Source of the DNA: Propionibacteriaceae bacterium
GTDB lineage: Bacteria > Actinomycetota > Actinomycetes > Propionibacteriales > Propionibacteriaceae
DNA length: 5,996 bases
Direction of reading: 5' to 3'
Assembly (NCBI GenBank): GCA_031268065.1
Contig: JAIRXX010000114.1
Coordinates: 1-5,996 of the forward strand
Part shown: piece by piece, positions 1 to 5,996 of the stretch
Layout: each line of letters starts with the position of its first letter
Position numbering within the stretch: the first letter of the stretch is position 1
Notes under the pieces: generated by a model
Told to the model about the DNA's origin: nothing
Database searches by the model: none
Seen by the model: only the letters and a program-made list of their open reading frames with translations
Translations under genes and position numbers: made by a program

Positions 1-3000
1 CGATGGCGTCCAAGGCGCCCTCGACTATCACTGGCACCGCGTCTGGCGGGATTTCGGCGGGGAGGCCGAACAGGCAGGCTGACTTGTGGAAGATCGCGGT
101 CTCGGCGGTGTTGATGTATTTCGGCTCTATTGACTCTGGCTTGGCAGATTCGGGGTTTCTTCTGGCGGTGAATCCGACGATTTTCCCCTGATGGGTGATT
201 GGGAATACCAGCCGGTCCCTGAACACGTCTTGCATTCGGCCTGCCCTGTTGATCTTGGCTACACCTGCCTGGATCATTTGCGTGTGGCTGACTTTATGGC
301 GCCGCAGCCAGCGGACGAGATTGTCCCAGCCGGGTGGCGCGTATCCTGGTCTGAATAGTTCGTGGTTCGTGAGATCTGCCTTTGCTCGCAGGGCCAGGTA
401 TGCGCTCGCCCATGACCCATGCCAGCACTGCTGGAAGTACTGCAATGCGAGGTCGTTGACCCAGTGGAGACAGTCATCGACCTGGTTGGTCGGGATATTC
501 AACGCTCGGGAGGCTTGGTTGAGAGCGGCGATACGCTGGTCTGCGAGGCGGTTCTCCTCTGGTGTCGGGTGCTTCTGCTTGATCGACAAGTCGGGCCGGA
601 AGAAGCGGACGCCTGTGAGGTCGTCCAGGAGGGGCTCTTCCTCGTAAGGGTCAGGCGGCGGCTCTGAATTGTTGAAAGGGTAGGGGAGGGGCGAGCAGAT
701 CGTATCTGTTTTGTAGGCCGGGGTGTAGTCGCTGGACTGGCTTTCGTCTTCGTGAGGGTGCTCGTCTGGTATGTCGGTTCTGCATCTTGTGGTGATTCGC
801 CACAGCATCGCTTTAGCGGGGTCGATGTCGGTGTCTGGGGGGATTCGCTTGGCTTCGGCGGTTACCGCTTGCAGGGTGTAGCCGTTCAGCATGCAATGCT
901 CTATTGCGGCGACCAGGCTCGGCCACCAAGTTGACTGTTCCGCTTTCGCTGCTAGCGGTGGTCCCACGGAGCCTCTGAATTGGGGGAGCCAGCGTGTGGA
1001 TAGGTGGTAGTCGGAAGGTGATTCGGCGGCTACGGCGGGGGACAGGTTCTTGCTGATCCGGTACCACAGCGCGGCGGCGGCGTGCTCGGCGGGCAGCGGT
1101 TTCCCGGCGAGTGTGCGGCGGATCGTGGTGGGGACGTCCACTCCGAGGCTTGACAGATGCGAGAGTCGTCTTTCCAGCGATGGGAGGAACGAGTCGTCCC
1201 CGATCTGTGGCGCGGAGTTGAACAGTGGCTGCCACATGCCTGGACTGGAGTCGTTGGATTTGAGTCTCGCGTCGAGGCGTTTCTGCCAGCGCCTCGCGCC
1301 AATGCCGCCGCCGCGCTGACCGGTCGCTCGTAAGTCTGCGGGTTCCACGCCGTTGGCCGCGCGGAACACTTCAATATCACTTATCAAAGTGTCAGAAACC
1401 GTGATTCCGAGTTGGGCGACCCATGCTGGGTGCTTGCTTGCGGCGGCGGTGAGTTTTGAGATCTGTGCGGCTGTTGTCCTGACTTGGTTGAACCGTGCTT
1501 GCAGGTCTTCGCCGCAGGGGGATGATTTCAACTGGTCGGGGATTCCAGGGAGCCACGGGAGTGGGCCGTTTCCCGCGCGGCGACCGTTGCCGTCCAGTCG
1601 CCATGCCATCACTTTCGCCACGTCTTCGGCGTTGGTGATCGGCGCGGATTTCCATGCGGACACGTAGGCTGCTATGGGGTCTTTCCCGCTGGCTTTGGCC
1701 AGCAGCAGTTGTGACCGCAAAGAAGCCCAGGCTGGTTGGTCGACCACATTCCCCTCTGAGATTTCGTCAATCATGTCTTCAAGCCTGTCAGCGTATTCCG
1801 CGCCTACATGCCGCTCTGCGGCTAGCATCAAAGCGTCCACGTACCGGCTGGTAGCGGCGGCGAGTTGTGCCCGTGGGTCAGATGATTGTTTGGCGATGGT
1901 TGTCGCTGATGTCGCTGGCTGGTCGCGCGAGATGGTCATTTCGAGCACCTCGTTCGCAGTCGGGGGAGTGAGGCTCTCGGCCCAGATCGCTGAGTGCTCG
2001 TCCCCTTCTGAGACTGTGACTACGTATAGATGGTTCTCGGACACACCACGGGTCATCATGGTGTAGGCGAGTTGTCTGGTTTCGGTACCTTTCAGAATCC
2101 CGTGCATGGTGTCGGCGGTGATGCCTTGAGTGGTGTGGACTGTGGTCGCATAACCGAGATCCACATGCTGATCGACATAGGTTTTCGGGAGGGCGATGCC
2201 CAGACCGGAAGTTTTGTGGACTACGTGGATGCTCCCATCGGGGTGGGTTGCTTTCACGAGCCAGCGGTCGCCGTTCTTCACGTAATCGGTGCGGCTGGTC
2301 CTTAGTCTCCGGTCATTCCGGCGGGTGATGATGGTGTCTCCCGCGCTGGCTTGGTTGCCGTCACGCAGGGCCACTACGTCGTTGGGCGCGGAGGGCTGTT
2401 GGGAGAGCCGGTGCAGGCGTCCTTGGTAGTTGAGCTGGCTCACCAGATCCAGCGTCGGCGCGACCATGATCGAGTCGAGGTCTTTGTTGGTGTCGGCTAT
2501 CCATGCTTGGAATAGCTGGTCGGCGCAGCTGCCGAGGTCGCCTTGGTGGATGCGCCGGTTGTCGAAGTAGAACCCAAGAGATGAGGTGTCGCCGGACCTG
2601 ATAGCCAGGCTGGCGGCAGCCTCGGCAGGGTCTTTGAAGCGGACAAGCTCAGATAGGCTGAGAGCGCCGTGGACTGTTTTGATGTCGCGTAGCACGCCCC
2701 CTGCGCCGACGGAGGCGAGTTGTTGGTCGTCGCCTATCAGTCGGATGCTCGCGCCCCTGCCCAGTATCCAGGTGATCGCGGCGTCCAGAGTCAACGTGTT
2801 CGCCATTCCCGCCTCATCGATGATGACAAGTGATTCGGGGCCGATCTTCTGCAATTCTTGGGGCAGCGATCCGTTCTCGATCTCGAACACGAGTTTGTCA
2901 ATTGTGTCGCAATAGACGCCTGTGGCATCGCGGAGGACATGGGATGCCGCCGCCGATGGCGCGAGTCCCACGATGTGGCCGTTTTCGTTCGCCCAGGCGC

Positions 3001-4870
3001 TCGCCAGGGTGCGCATGGCTGTGGTTTTGCCCGCGCCTGCCGGTGCTATGCCGAGTTGCAACCTGCGGCCCGAGGTTGCCATCTCGCGCACCATCATGGC
3101 CTGTCCCGCGTTGAGTCGGAAGTGCTTTGGGGCATTGGCTTGCGCTTCTAGCAGCGCCAGATCGACGGCAACTTCGGAGACAGCCATCCCGCCGCGCAAG
3201 CCCGCCGCGTCACAGATGCGCTGTTCAGCGTCCAATATCCGCTGGGATGTGTAGACCTGTGTTCCGTCGATGTCTCGGTAGGGGTTGATTGTGAATAGAT
3301 GCGCCACAGGGTCATCGACGTCCCGGCTGATCCTCGTCTGCCCAAGGATTGCTCCCGTGTGCAGACGGCTAACAATTTCGTGGATCGCTGATGCCGGAAC
3401 CTGACCGTACCTGGCTTGGCGCCAAGCCTCAGCTTGTACATTAAACCTGGTCCAAGCGGACTTTGACGTTTCAACTGACGCAGTGATCTTACGGATTGCT
3501 CGCGCCTCCCAGTCAGGGCTTGAGCATTCCGGGACACGATGCTGCGGGTGCAACACGGTGTCGATGCTCTTCAGGACATGTTCTTCGCCGCCGAGAGCAT
3601 TGATGGATTCTTCCCACCATTGCGCGGCTTGCTCTTCGACGCTGCGAGGCTCATGCTTTGCGGCTCGGGTGTCTAATGTGGCCGTCTGCGCCAATTTCAG
3701 CATCTCAACCTGCGTGGGCGGGCGTCCGTGGGTCGCTTGGAAACTGGTGGAGAGCAGCTGGGTCGCTTTGGCTATCGCGGCGGCTCTGCTGCTCCAACTC
3801 GCCAGCAGTGCCTGCGACATGCCATCCAATTCACGCACAGGCCGCTTCGCCGGGTCGCTGTTCGCCCTTGCCGCGAACCGCACGCCTACACTTTCCTCTA
3901 GGTGGCGCTCAAGCATGGTGTTGTAAACCTCAGACGCTGTCACTGCGGCTTTATGGAAAACCGTCCCATCTATCGCGCACCACTGATCATCGGAGACGGC
4001 TTGCACTTTGTTGGACACTGCGACGTGGGTGTGCAGATCAGGATCGCCGGAGCGGGCGTCTCGATGGGTGAAGAGCGCTCCGACCAGCCCCTTGGTCCGC
4101 TCCTTCCTCACCCCGCCGTTCCCCCGCCTGGTGTAAAGGGCGTACGATTCAATCCAGCCGAGCGCGTCACTGATGGCCTTGTTATGGGCGGCCTCGATCT
4201 TGGCTGCCAAGCCGGGATCAGCAGTCAAAGCTAACGCCCACAGTGATGACACGCTCTTCACTGGGGAGAACGTCAGGTCGTATCCGGCCACTGGCTGGCG
4301 GCATTCCCTGGATACTTTCGCAATGAACGACCCCAACTCCTCATCTCCGAGCGACTCGCGGCCGTGCTGTTCTTTGAACATGGCCTTGCCAAGCTCTGTG
4401 CGCATCCTCGCGCGGTCAGAGAACGGGATTTTCGCCTTCAGGTCAAGCCCGCGAGCAGTGTTGAATTCTGCGTACAACTCTGAAAGGCGTTGCCGGAAGG
4501 GATTCACCCTCTGGTCGATCAGATAGAACGGACGGCCCAAATTCACGGCTTCACGGAACTGCCGCTTAGTTGGTTTGGTCCCGCGTAGAGCGCGCATCCT
4601 TTTCTGCGCGAAAGGATGGATGCCCTCTCCGAACAGGTTCTTCATTTGGTTGGCGGTGACAAGATCACCCTCGTGGAGGCCCTCTATGCCAGCCACTCCA
4701 CAGCCCACCCAAGCCCCCGGAGACTCGCCCTTCTGCTCGTAGTAAGTCGCCAGCGACACGCCACTTTTTCCGGTGGAATCCTGAGCCGCTACCTGCTGGA
4801 CCAGGTATAGATAACCGTTCCCAGCAGATAGTTTCTTCAGGCTCATCACACGCCAATCGTAGCCCCACAT
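1..4870 (-). CDS. mobF: MobF-family relaxase / RecD-like helicase / DnaG-like primase fusion, C-terminus cut by window edge
   Basis: Conjugative relaxase expected to nick oriT, stay bound to the 5' end and unwind the transferred strand. The frame is open from a stop at 4928-4930 to the window edge. Residues are numbered from ATG 4870. The N-terminus has two tyrosine sites (Y20/Y22, and Y43/Y44, which align with the two TrwC tyrosine pairs), the motif GYDLTFSPVKSVSSLWAL at 196-213, and the HUH metal triad H269, H280 and H282 (LHTHV). The helicase has Walker A APAGAGKTT (K615), Walker B IIDEAG (D685, E686), GDDQQL at 713-718, VHTTQG around 911-916 and MMTRG with R941. After a helical region and an acidic proline-rich linker comes a DnaG-like core: GYAPPGW from 1509, DVFRDRLVFPI, GKIVGFTARR, PKYINTAETAIFHKS and the TOPRIM start VIVEGALDAI (E1617). 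No CHC2 zinc finger is visible before it. ATG 4870 has AAGG six bases upstream; ATG 4846, where family similarity begins, is the alternative start. The relaxase and helicase calls are very secure and the primase call is strong. Confidence 0.95.
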   Translation of the reverse strand, partial: MWGYDWRVMSLKKLSAGNGYLYLVQQVAAQDSTGKSGVSLATYYEQKGESPGAWVGCGVAGIEGLHEGDLVTANQMKNLFGEGIHPFAQKRMRALRGTKPTKRQFREAVNLGRPFYLIDQRVNPFRQRLSELYAEFNTARGLDLKAKIPFSDRARMRTELGKAMFKEQHGRESLGDEELGSFIAKVSRECRQPVAGYDLTFSPVKSVSSLWALALTADPGLAAKIEAAHNKAISDALGWIESYALYTRRGNGGVRKERTKGLVGALFTHRDARSGDPDLHTHVAVSNKVQAVSDDQWCAIDGTVFHKAAVTASEVYNTMLERHLEESVGVRFAARANSDPAKRPVRELDGMSQALLASWSSRAAAIAKATQLLSTSFQATHGRPPTQVEMLKLAQTATLDTRAAKHEPRSVEEQAAQWWEESINALGGEEHVLKSIDTVLHPQHRVPECSSPDWEARAIRKITASVETSKSAWTRFNVQAEAWRQARYGQVPASAIHEIVSRLHTGAILGQTRISRDVDDPVAHLFTINPYRDIDGTQVYTSQRILDAEQRICDAAGLRGGMAVSEVAVDLALLEAQANAPKHFRLNAGQAMMVREMATSGRRLQLGIAPAGAGKTTAMRTLASAWANENGHIVGLAPSAAASHVLRDATGVYCDTIDKLVFEIENGSLPQELQKIGPESLVIIDEAGMANTLTLDAAITWILGRGASIRLIGDDQQLASVGAGGVLRDIKTVHGALSLSELVRFKDPAEAAASLAIRSGDTSSLGFYFDNRRIHQGDLGSCADQLFQAWIADTNKDLDSIMVAPTLDLVSQLNYQGRLHRLSQQPSAPNDVVALRDGNQASAGDTIITRRNDRRLRTSRTDYVKNGDRWLVKATHPDGSIHVVHKTSGLGIALPKTYVDQHVDLGYATTVHTTQGITADTMHGILKGTETRQLAYTMMTRGVSENHLYVVTVSEGDEHSAIWAESLTPPTANEVLEMTISRDQPATSATTIAKQSSDPRAQLAAATSRYVDALMLAAERHVGAEYADRLEDMIDEISEGNVVDQPAWASLRSQLLLAKASGKDPIAAYVSAWKSAPITNAEDVAKVMAWRLDGNGRRAGNGPLPWLPGIPDQLKSSPCGEDLQARFNQVRTTAAQISKLTAAASKHPAWVAQLGITVSDTLISDIEVFRAANGVEPADLRATGQRGGGIGARRWQKRLDARLKSNDSSPGMWQPLFNSAPQIGDDSFLPSLERRLSHLSSLGVDVPTTIRRTLAGKPLPAEHAAAALWYRISKNLSPAVAAESPSDYHLSTRWLPQFRGSVGPPLAAKAEQSTWWPSLVAAIEHCMLNGYTLQAVTAEAKRIPPDTDIDPAKAMLWRITTRCRTDIPDEHPHEDESQSSDYTPAYKTDTICSPLPYPFNNSEPPPDPYEEEPLLDDLTGVRFFRPDLSIKQKHPTPEENRLADQRIAALNQASRALNIPTNQVDDCLHWVNDLALQYFQQCWHGSWASAYLALRAKADLTNHELFRPGYAPPGWDNLVRWLRRHKVSHTQMIQAGVAKINRAGRMQDVFRDRLVFPITHQGKIVGFTARRNPESAKPESIEPKYINTAETAIFHKSACLFGLPAEIPPDAVPVIVEGALDAI

Positions 4871-4874
4871 CGGT

Positions 4875-4988
4875 TGCCTTGTCACCAGAATGCAAAAGGT
4901 GTATTTGGTCGGGCATAACTGTTGGACTCATGGTGGTGGGGGAGCAGGTGCTGGTTGTAGATGATGGTCTTGGTAGGGCTGCCTTGTC
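4875..4988 (+). repeat. Direct repeat pair TGCCTTGTC in the intergenic region
   Basis: Two exact 9-base copies lie at 4875-4883 and 4980-4988, 105 bases apart start to start. A shorter CCTTGT recurs at 4998-5003. The first copy overlaps the presumed ribosome-binding site of the relaxase gene. Such spacing would suit a repressor or relaxosome protein binding at two sites, but a 9-base repeat in biased sequence can also occur by chance. Confidence 0.3.
4877..4880 (-). promoter_or_regulatory. Possible ribosome-binding site for the relaxase gene
   Basis: On the minus strand this reads AAGG, six bases before ATG 4870. The inner candidate ATG 4846 is preceded by GGCGTGTG and has no comparable purine-rich motif at a suitable distance. 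This is the only sequence reason to prefer the longer start, which adds eight residues (MWGYDWRV) before MSLKKLSAG. The motif is weak compared with the AGGAGG sites of the two divergent genes, consistent with low expression of a large relaxase. Confidence 0.4.
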
Positions 4989-5050
4989 TCGGCTGGACCT
5001 TGTGGTTGTGCTTGGTTCTGGGTTGCTAGGCGCTCTCGGCAGTTTGGATT

Positions 5051-5067
5051 CGGCATGGTGCTTGCCG
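5051..5067 (+). repeat. Small inverted repeat (hairpin) in the candidate oriT
   Basis: The sequence is CGGCA (5051-5055), loop TGGTGCT (5056-5062), TGCCG (5063-5067): a perfect 5-base stem with a 7-base loop. MobF transfer origins carry inverted repeats close to the nick site, so a hairpin here is meaningful in context. The loop and first base of the right arm read TGGTGCTT, which resembles the F-plasmid nick region as I recall it. There is no T-run after the stem, so it is not a rho-independent terminator. Confidence 0.4.
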
Positions 5068-5096
5068 GGTTCTCGCGCTGATCGTCAAATTCTGGG

Positions 5097-5116
5097 CACC
5101 GAGGTGGCTATATAGC
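5097..5116 (+). promoter_or_regulatory. Probable -10 element and overlapping palindromes upstream of the two small genes
   Basis: TATATA at 5109-5114 is a plausible -10 hexamer, placing a transcription start near 5121, about 12 bases before the AGGAGG site of the first small gene. The -35 region (around 5085-5091, TCAAATT) is poor, which suggests either an activated promoter or a wrong call. The -10 lies inside a perfect 10-base palindrome, GCTATATAGC (5107-5116), directly preceded by the dyad CACC-GA-GGTG (5097-5106). Palindromes covering a -10 are typical operator positions, so repression by an element-encoded protein is a reasonable inference. Confidence 0.4.
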
Positions 5117-5132
5117 AGTAGACCAATGATTT

Positions 5133-5138
5133 AGGAGG
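5133..5138 (+). promoter_or_regulatory. Ribosome-binding site deciding the GTG start at 5143
   Basis: AGGAGG, continued by GG, ends four bases before GTG 5143. It is too close to the out-of-frame ATG 5141 and about 22 bases from the in-frame ATG 5161, so it selects GTG as the start of the first small gene. Confidence 0.8.
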
Positions 5139-5142
5139 GGAT

Positions 5143-5484
5143 GTGGCATCAAAGTCCACGATGGCGTTGTTCGAGCGCGACCAGAGGGCAAGAAGAGCTT
5201 TGGTGTACAAAGCGCAGATAGAACAAGACCGACTCGTAGACCGGCTATGCGCCCGTCTACGGGCGCTGGCACATGACCGCGCGCAACGAATCGAGGCCGC
5301 CCATGCGGTTGCCCAGGCGGCGGCGGAGAAGGCTGACGAGCAAGCAGGGATCGTGGCTAGCGAACTGTTGGGGCAAGATGTCTCTGCGAGCGAGATCGTT
5401 GCCCTGTGCGGTGATGATCTGGTCACGGCCAACTGGTTGAAGCAGCTGCCCAAATCCTCCGAGCCGGGCCAGACTCAAACCTAG
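5143..5484 (+). CDS. Small helical protein of unknown function, possible relaxosome accessory or regulator
   Basis: A 113-residue protein starting at GTG with a strong AGGAGG site; an in-frame stop at 5119-5121 limits the start to GTG 5143 or ATG 5161. I do not recognise the family. Residues about 10-75 are rich in Arg, Glu, Gln and Ala and should form long helices or a coiled coil. The C-terminal part (about 66-101, VASELLGQDVSASEIVALCG and following) has the spacing of a helix-turn-helix-like fold: helix, polar turn, then a second helix with a hydrophobic pattern. There is no signal peptide or membrane segment, so it should be cytoplasmic. Acidic and basic residues are nearly balanced. Its position, divergent from a relaxase across a candidate oriT, is where DNA-binding accessory proteins of relaxosomes are often found; this role is inference from place and predicted structure only. 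The gene itself is well supported. Confidence 0.82.
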   Translation: MASKSTMALFERDQRARRALVYKAQIEQDRLVDRLCARLRALAHDRAQRIEAAHAVAQAAAEKADEQAGIVASELLGQDVSASEIVALCGDDLVTANWLKQLPKSSEPGQTQT

Positions 5485-5488
5485 GAGG
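5483..5488 (+). promoter_or_regulatory. Ribosome-binding site overlapping the stop codon of the upstream gene
   Basis: AGGAGG lies eight bases before ATG 5497 and overlaps the TAG stop (5482-5484) of the first small gene. A ribosome finishing the first gene would expose or re-use this site, so the two proteins are probably made together by translational coupling. Confidence 0.8.
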
Positions 5489-5496
5489 CAGAAACT

Positions 5497-5745
5497 ATGG
5501 ACAATGACGGCCACGACCCGGACAATCCCGATGTCGCCACAGCTCTGGCCAACATCAGGGACGGGGATATGACCTCGGCCCAGGCCGCCGCCGCCAGCCC
5601 GGTAGCCGCCCAACTCGGACACCAAGAGGCCGAGCGCATCGAGTGGGAACAGGTCACCGGCAACAGCCCAGAGGACCGGATGCGTACTGAGCAGCATCGA
5701 GCAATCCCCGTGTTCACCGGCGACACTGCCGGGGTAGATCGTTGA
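5497..5745 (+). CDS. Small acidic protein of unknown function
   Basis: An 82-residue protein, second gene of a two-gene unit: it starts 12 bases after the stop of the previous gene, with its AGGAGG site overlapping that stop. I recognise no family. The first dozen residues are Asp/Asn/Pro-rich (MDNDGHDPDNPD), the middle has an Ala-rich helical stretch (TSAQAAAASPVAAQLGHQEA), and the rest is polar. I count 16 Asp/Glu, 6 Arg and no Lys, so it is clearly acidic. There is no Cys, signal peptide or membrane segment. Much of it looks flexible, which suggests a protein that works by binding a partner, possibly the product of the preceding gene; that is speculation. Support for it being a real gene comes from the ribosome-binding site, the coupling and the complete frame. 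Confidence 0.72.
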   Translation: MDNDGHDPDNPDVATALANIRDGDMTSAQAAAASPVAAQLGHQEAERIEWEQVTGNSPEDRMRTEQHRAIPVFTGDTAGVDR

Positions 5746-5996
5746 GCACTCCTAGGCGGGACGCCGGTGCGCGGAGCACGCATGGCTGGTGTCACGGAGC
5801 GCTGGTGATTTCAGATGGTCAAAGGCATTCATGATGGCTTCAGTTTGTTTTGGTTCGGTGGCAGATCTGAGGATGTGACCTGTCGCGCCTCGTGGATGGG
5901 TTCCAGGATGAGTGGAACACGATGTTCGTCCTATTGTCGCGCAATGAATGCTGAGGGCTCGGCTGGTCCTCGGCCCAATCCCCCAGCCTGCCCAGA
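5746..5996. other. Right-hand stretch with no supportable gene
   Basis: These 251 bases follow the stop of the second small gene. Plus-strand ATG 5815 opens a frame to the window edge, but it has no ribosome-binding site and an unconvincing translation. A minus-strand frame is open from the edge to a stop at 5752-5754; it would converge on the small genes, but its translation is rich in His, Thr, Ser and Cys and looks like a shadow frame. A 4-base stem, GTGC-GCGGA-GCAC (5767-5779), lacks a T-run and is too weak to call a terminator. The region may be an untranslated spacer or promoter for a gene beyond the edge. Confidence 0.5.

Larger units (their letters stand above)
4871..5142. other. Divergent intergenic region, candidate oriT and promoter region
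   Basis: This 272-base stretch separates the relaxase gene from two divergent small genes. Position next to a MobF relaxase makes it the prime oriT candidate. Its plus strand is strongly biased: in 4921-5040 I count 50 G, 39 T, 21 C and 10 A, so 74% G+T. It contains a 9-base direct repeat, TGCCTTGTC, at 4875-4883 and 4980-4988, a hairpin at 5051-5067, and two adjacent small palindromes at 5097-5116. A frame from TTG 4879 to 5115 is open but has a Val/Leu/Gly-rich translation of the kind expected from G+T bias and no ribosome-binding site, so I do not call it a gene. Assignment as oriT is inferred from context. Confidence 0.55.

Noticed and set aside
195..647. Long plus-strand frame of about 150 codons inside the relaxase gene
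   Set aside because: It is antisense to the primase module, whose minus-strand frame carries clear DnaG motifs; its translation is Arg/Ser/Trp/Cys-rich as expected for a shadow frame in G+C-rich DNA.
3483..4234. Overlapping plus-strand frames across the relaxase domain
   Set aside because: They lie opposite the HUH motif and other conserved relaxase segments, overlap each other, and lack credible ribosome-binding sites.
4665..4931. Minus-strand frame of 88 codons beginning at 4931
   Set aside because: It overlaps the N-terminus of the relaxase in another frame, and the relaxase frame contains the recognisable catalytic tyrosine region.
4879..5115. Plus-strand frame of 78 codons in the intergenic region
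   Set aside because: TTG start, no ribosome-binding site, and a Val/Leu/Gly-rich translation explained by the G+T bias; it would also cover the candidate oriT.
5767..5779. Stem GTGC-GCGGA-GCAC after the second small gene as a terminator
   Set aside because: Only four base pairs and no following T-run.
5257..5795. Minus-strand frames opposite the two small genes
   Set aside because: The plus-strand genes have AGGAGG sites, tight spacing and plausible translations; the minus-strand frames have none of these.
5785..5807. Direct repeat GCTGGTG at 5785-5791 and 5801-5807 as possible iterons
   Set aside because: Only two short copies and no replication gene nearby.
5871..5952. Short plus-strand open stretch ending in a protein-like tail (LVDGFQDEWNTMFVLLSRNEC)
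   Set aside because: It follows an in-frame stop at 5868-5870, has no start codon with a ribosome-binding site, and is too short to identify even as a gene remnant.

Overview
The window looks like the mobilisation (MOB) region of a conjugative or mobilisable element, plasmid or integrated, from a G+C-rich Gram-positive bacterium, most likely an actinobacterium. The clues are the base composition, strong AGGAGG ribosome-binding sites, a GTG start, and the architecture of the main protein, which resembles the very large MobF-family relaxases of actinobacterial elements. The host cannot be named to genus from this sequence.

Layout. Positions 1-4870 are one uninterrupted minus-strand gene that runs off the left edge, so its C-terminus is missing. 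Its 1,623 visible residues carry, in order: a MobF/TrwC-type HUH relaxase (about residues 9-420), a RecD-like SF1B helicase (about 560-950), a long helical middle region (about 965-1370), an acidic proline-rich linker (about 1370-1420), and a DnaG-like primase core that breaks off just after the first TOPRIM motif. Positions 4871-5142 are a divergent intergenic region. It has a marked G+T bias on the plus strand, a small hairpin and short palindromes around a probable promoter, and is the obvious candidate for the transfer origin (oriT). Positions 5143-5745 hold two small plus-strand genes with good ribosome-binding sites, apparently translationally coupled and without recognisable homologues. 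Positions 5746-5996 contain no supportable gene.

Working model. The relaxase would nick oriT beside its own gene, the helicase domain would unwind the transferred strand, and the primase domain could lay down primers, probably on the complement of the transferred strand in the recipient. The two small divergent genes are placed where relaxosome accessory or regulatory proteins often lie; the first is helical with a possible helix-turn-helix, so a DNA-binding role is reasonable but unproven. The most notable content is the relaxase-helicase-primase fusion and the adjacent uncharacterised oriT region with its two-gene cassette.
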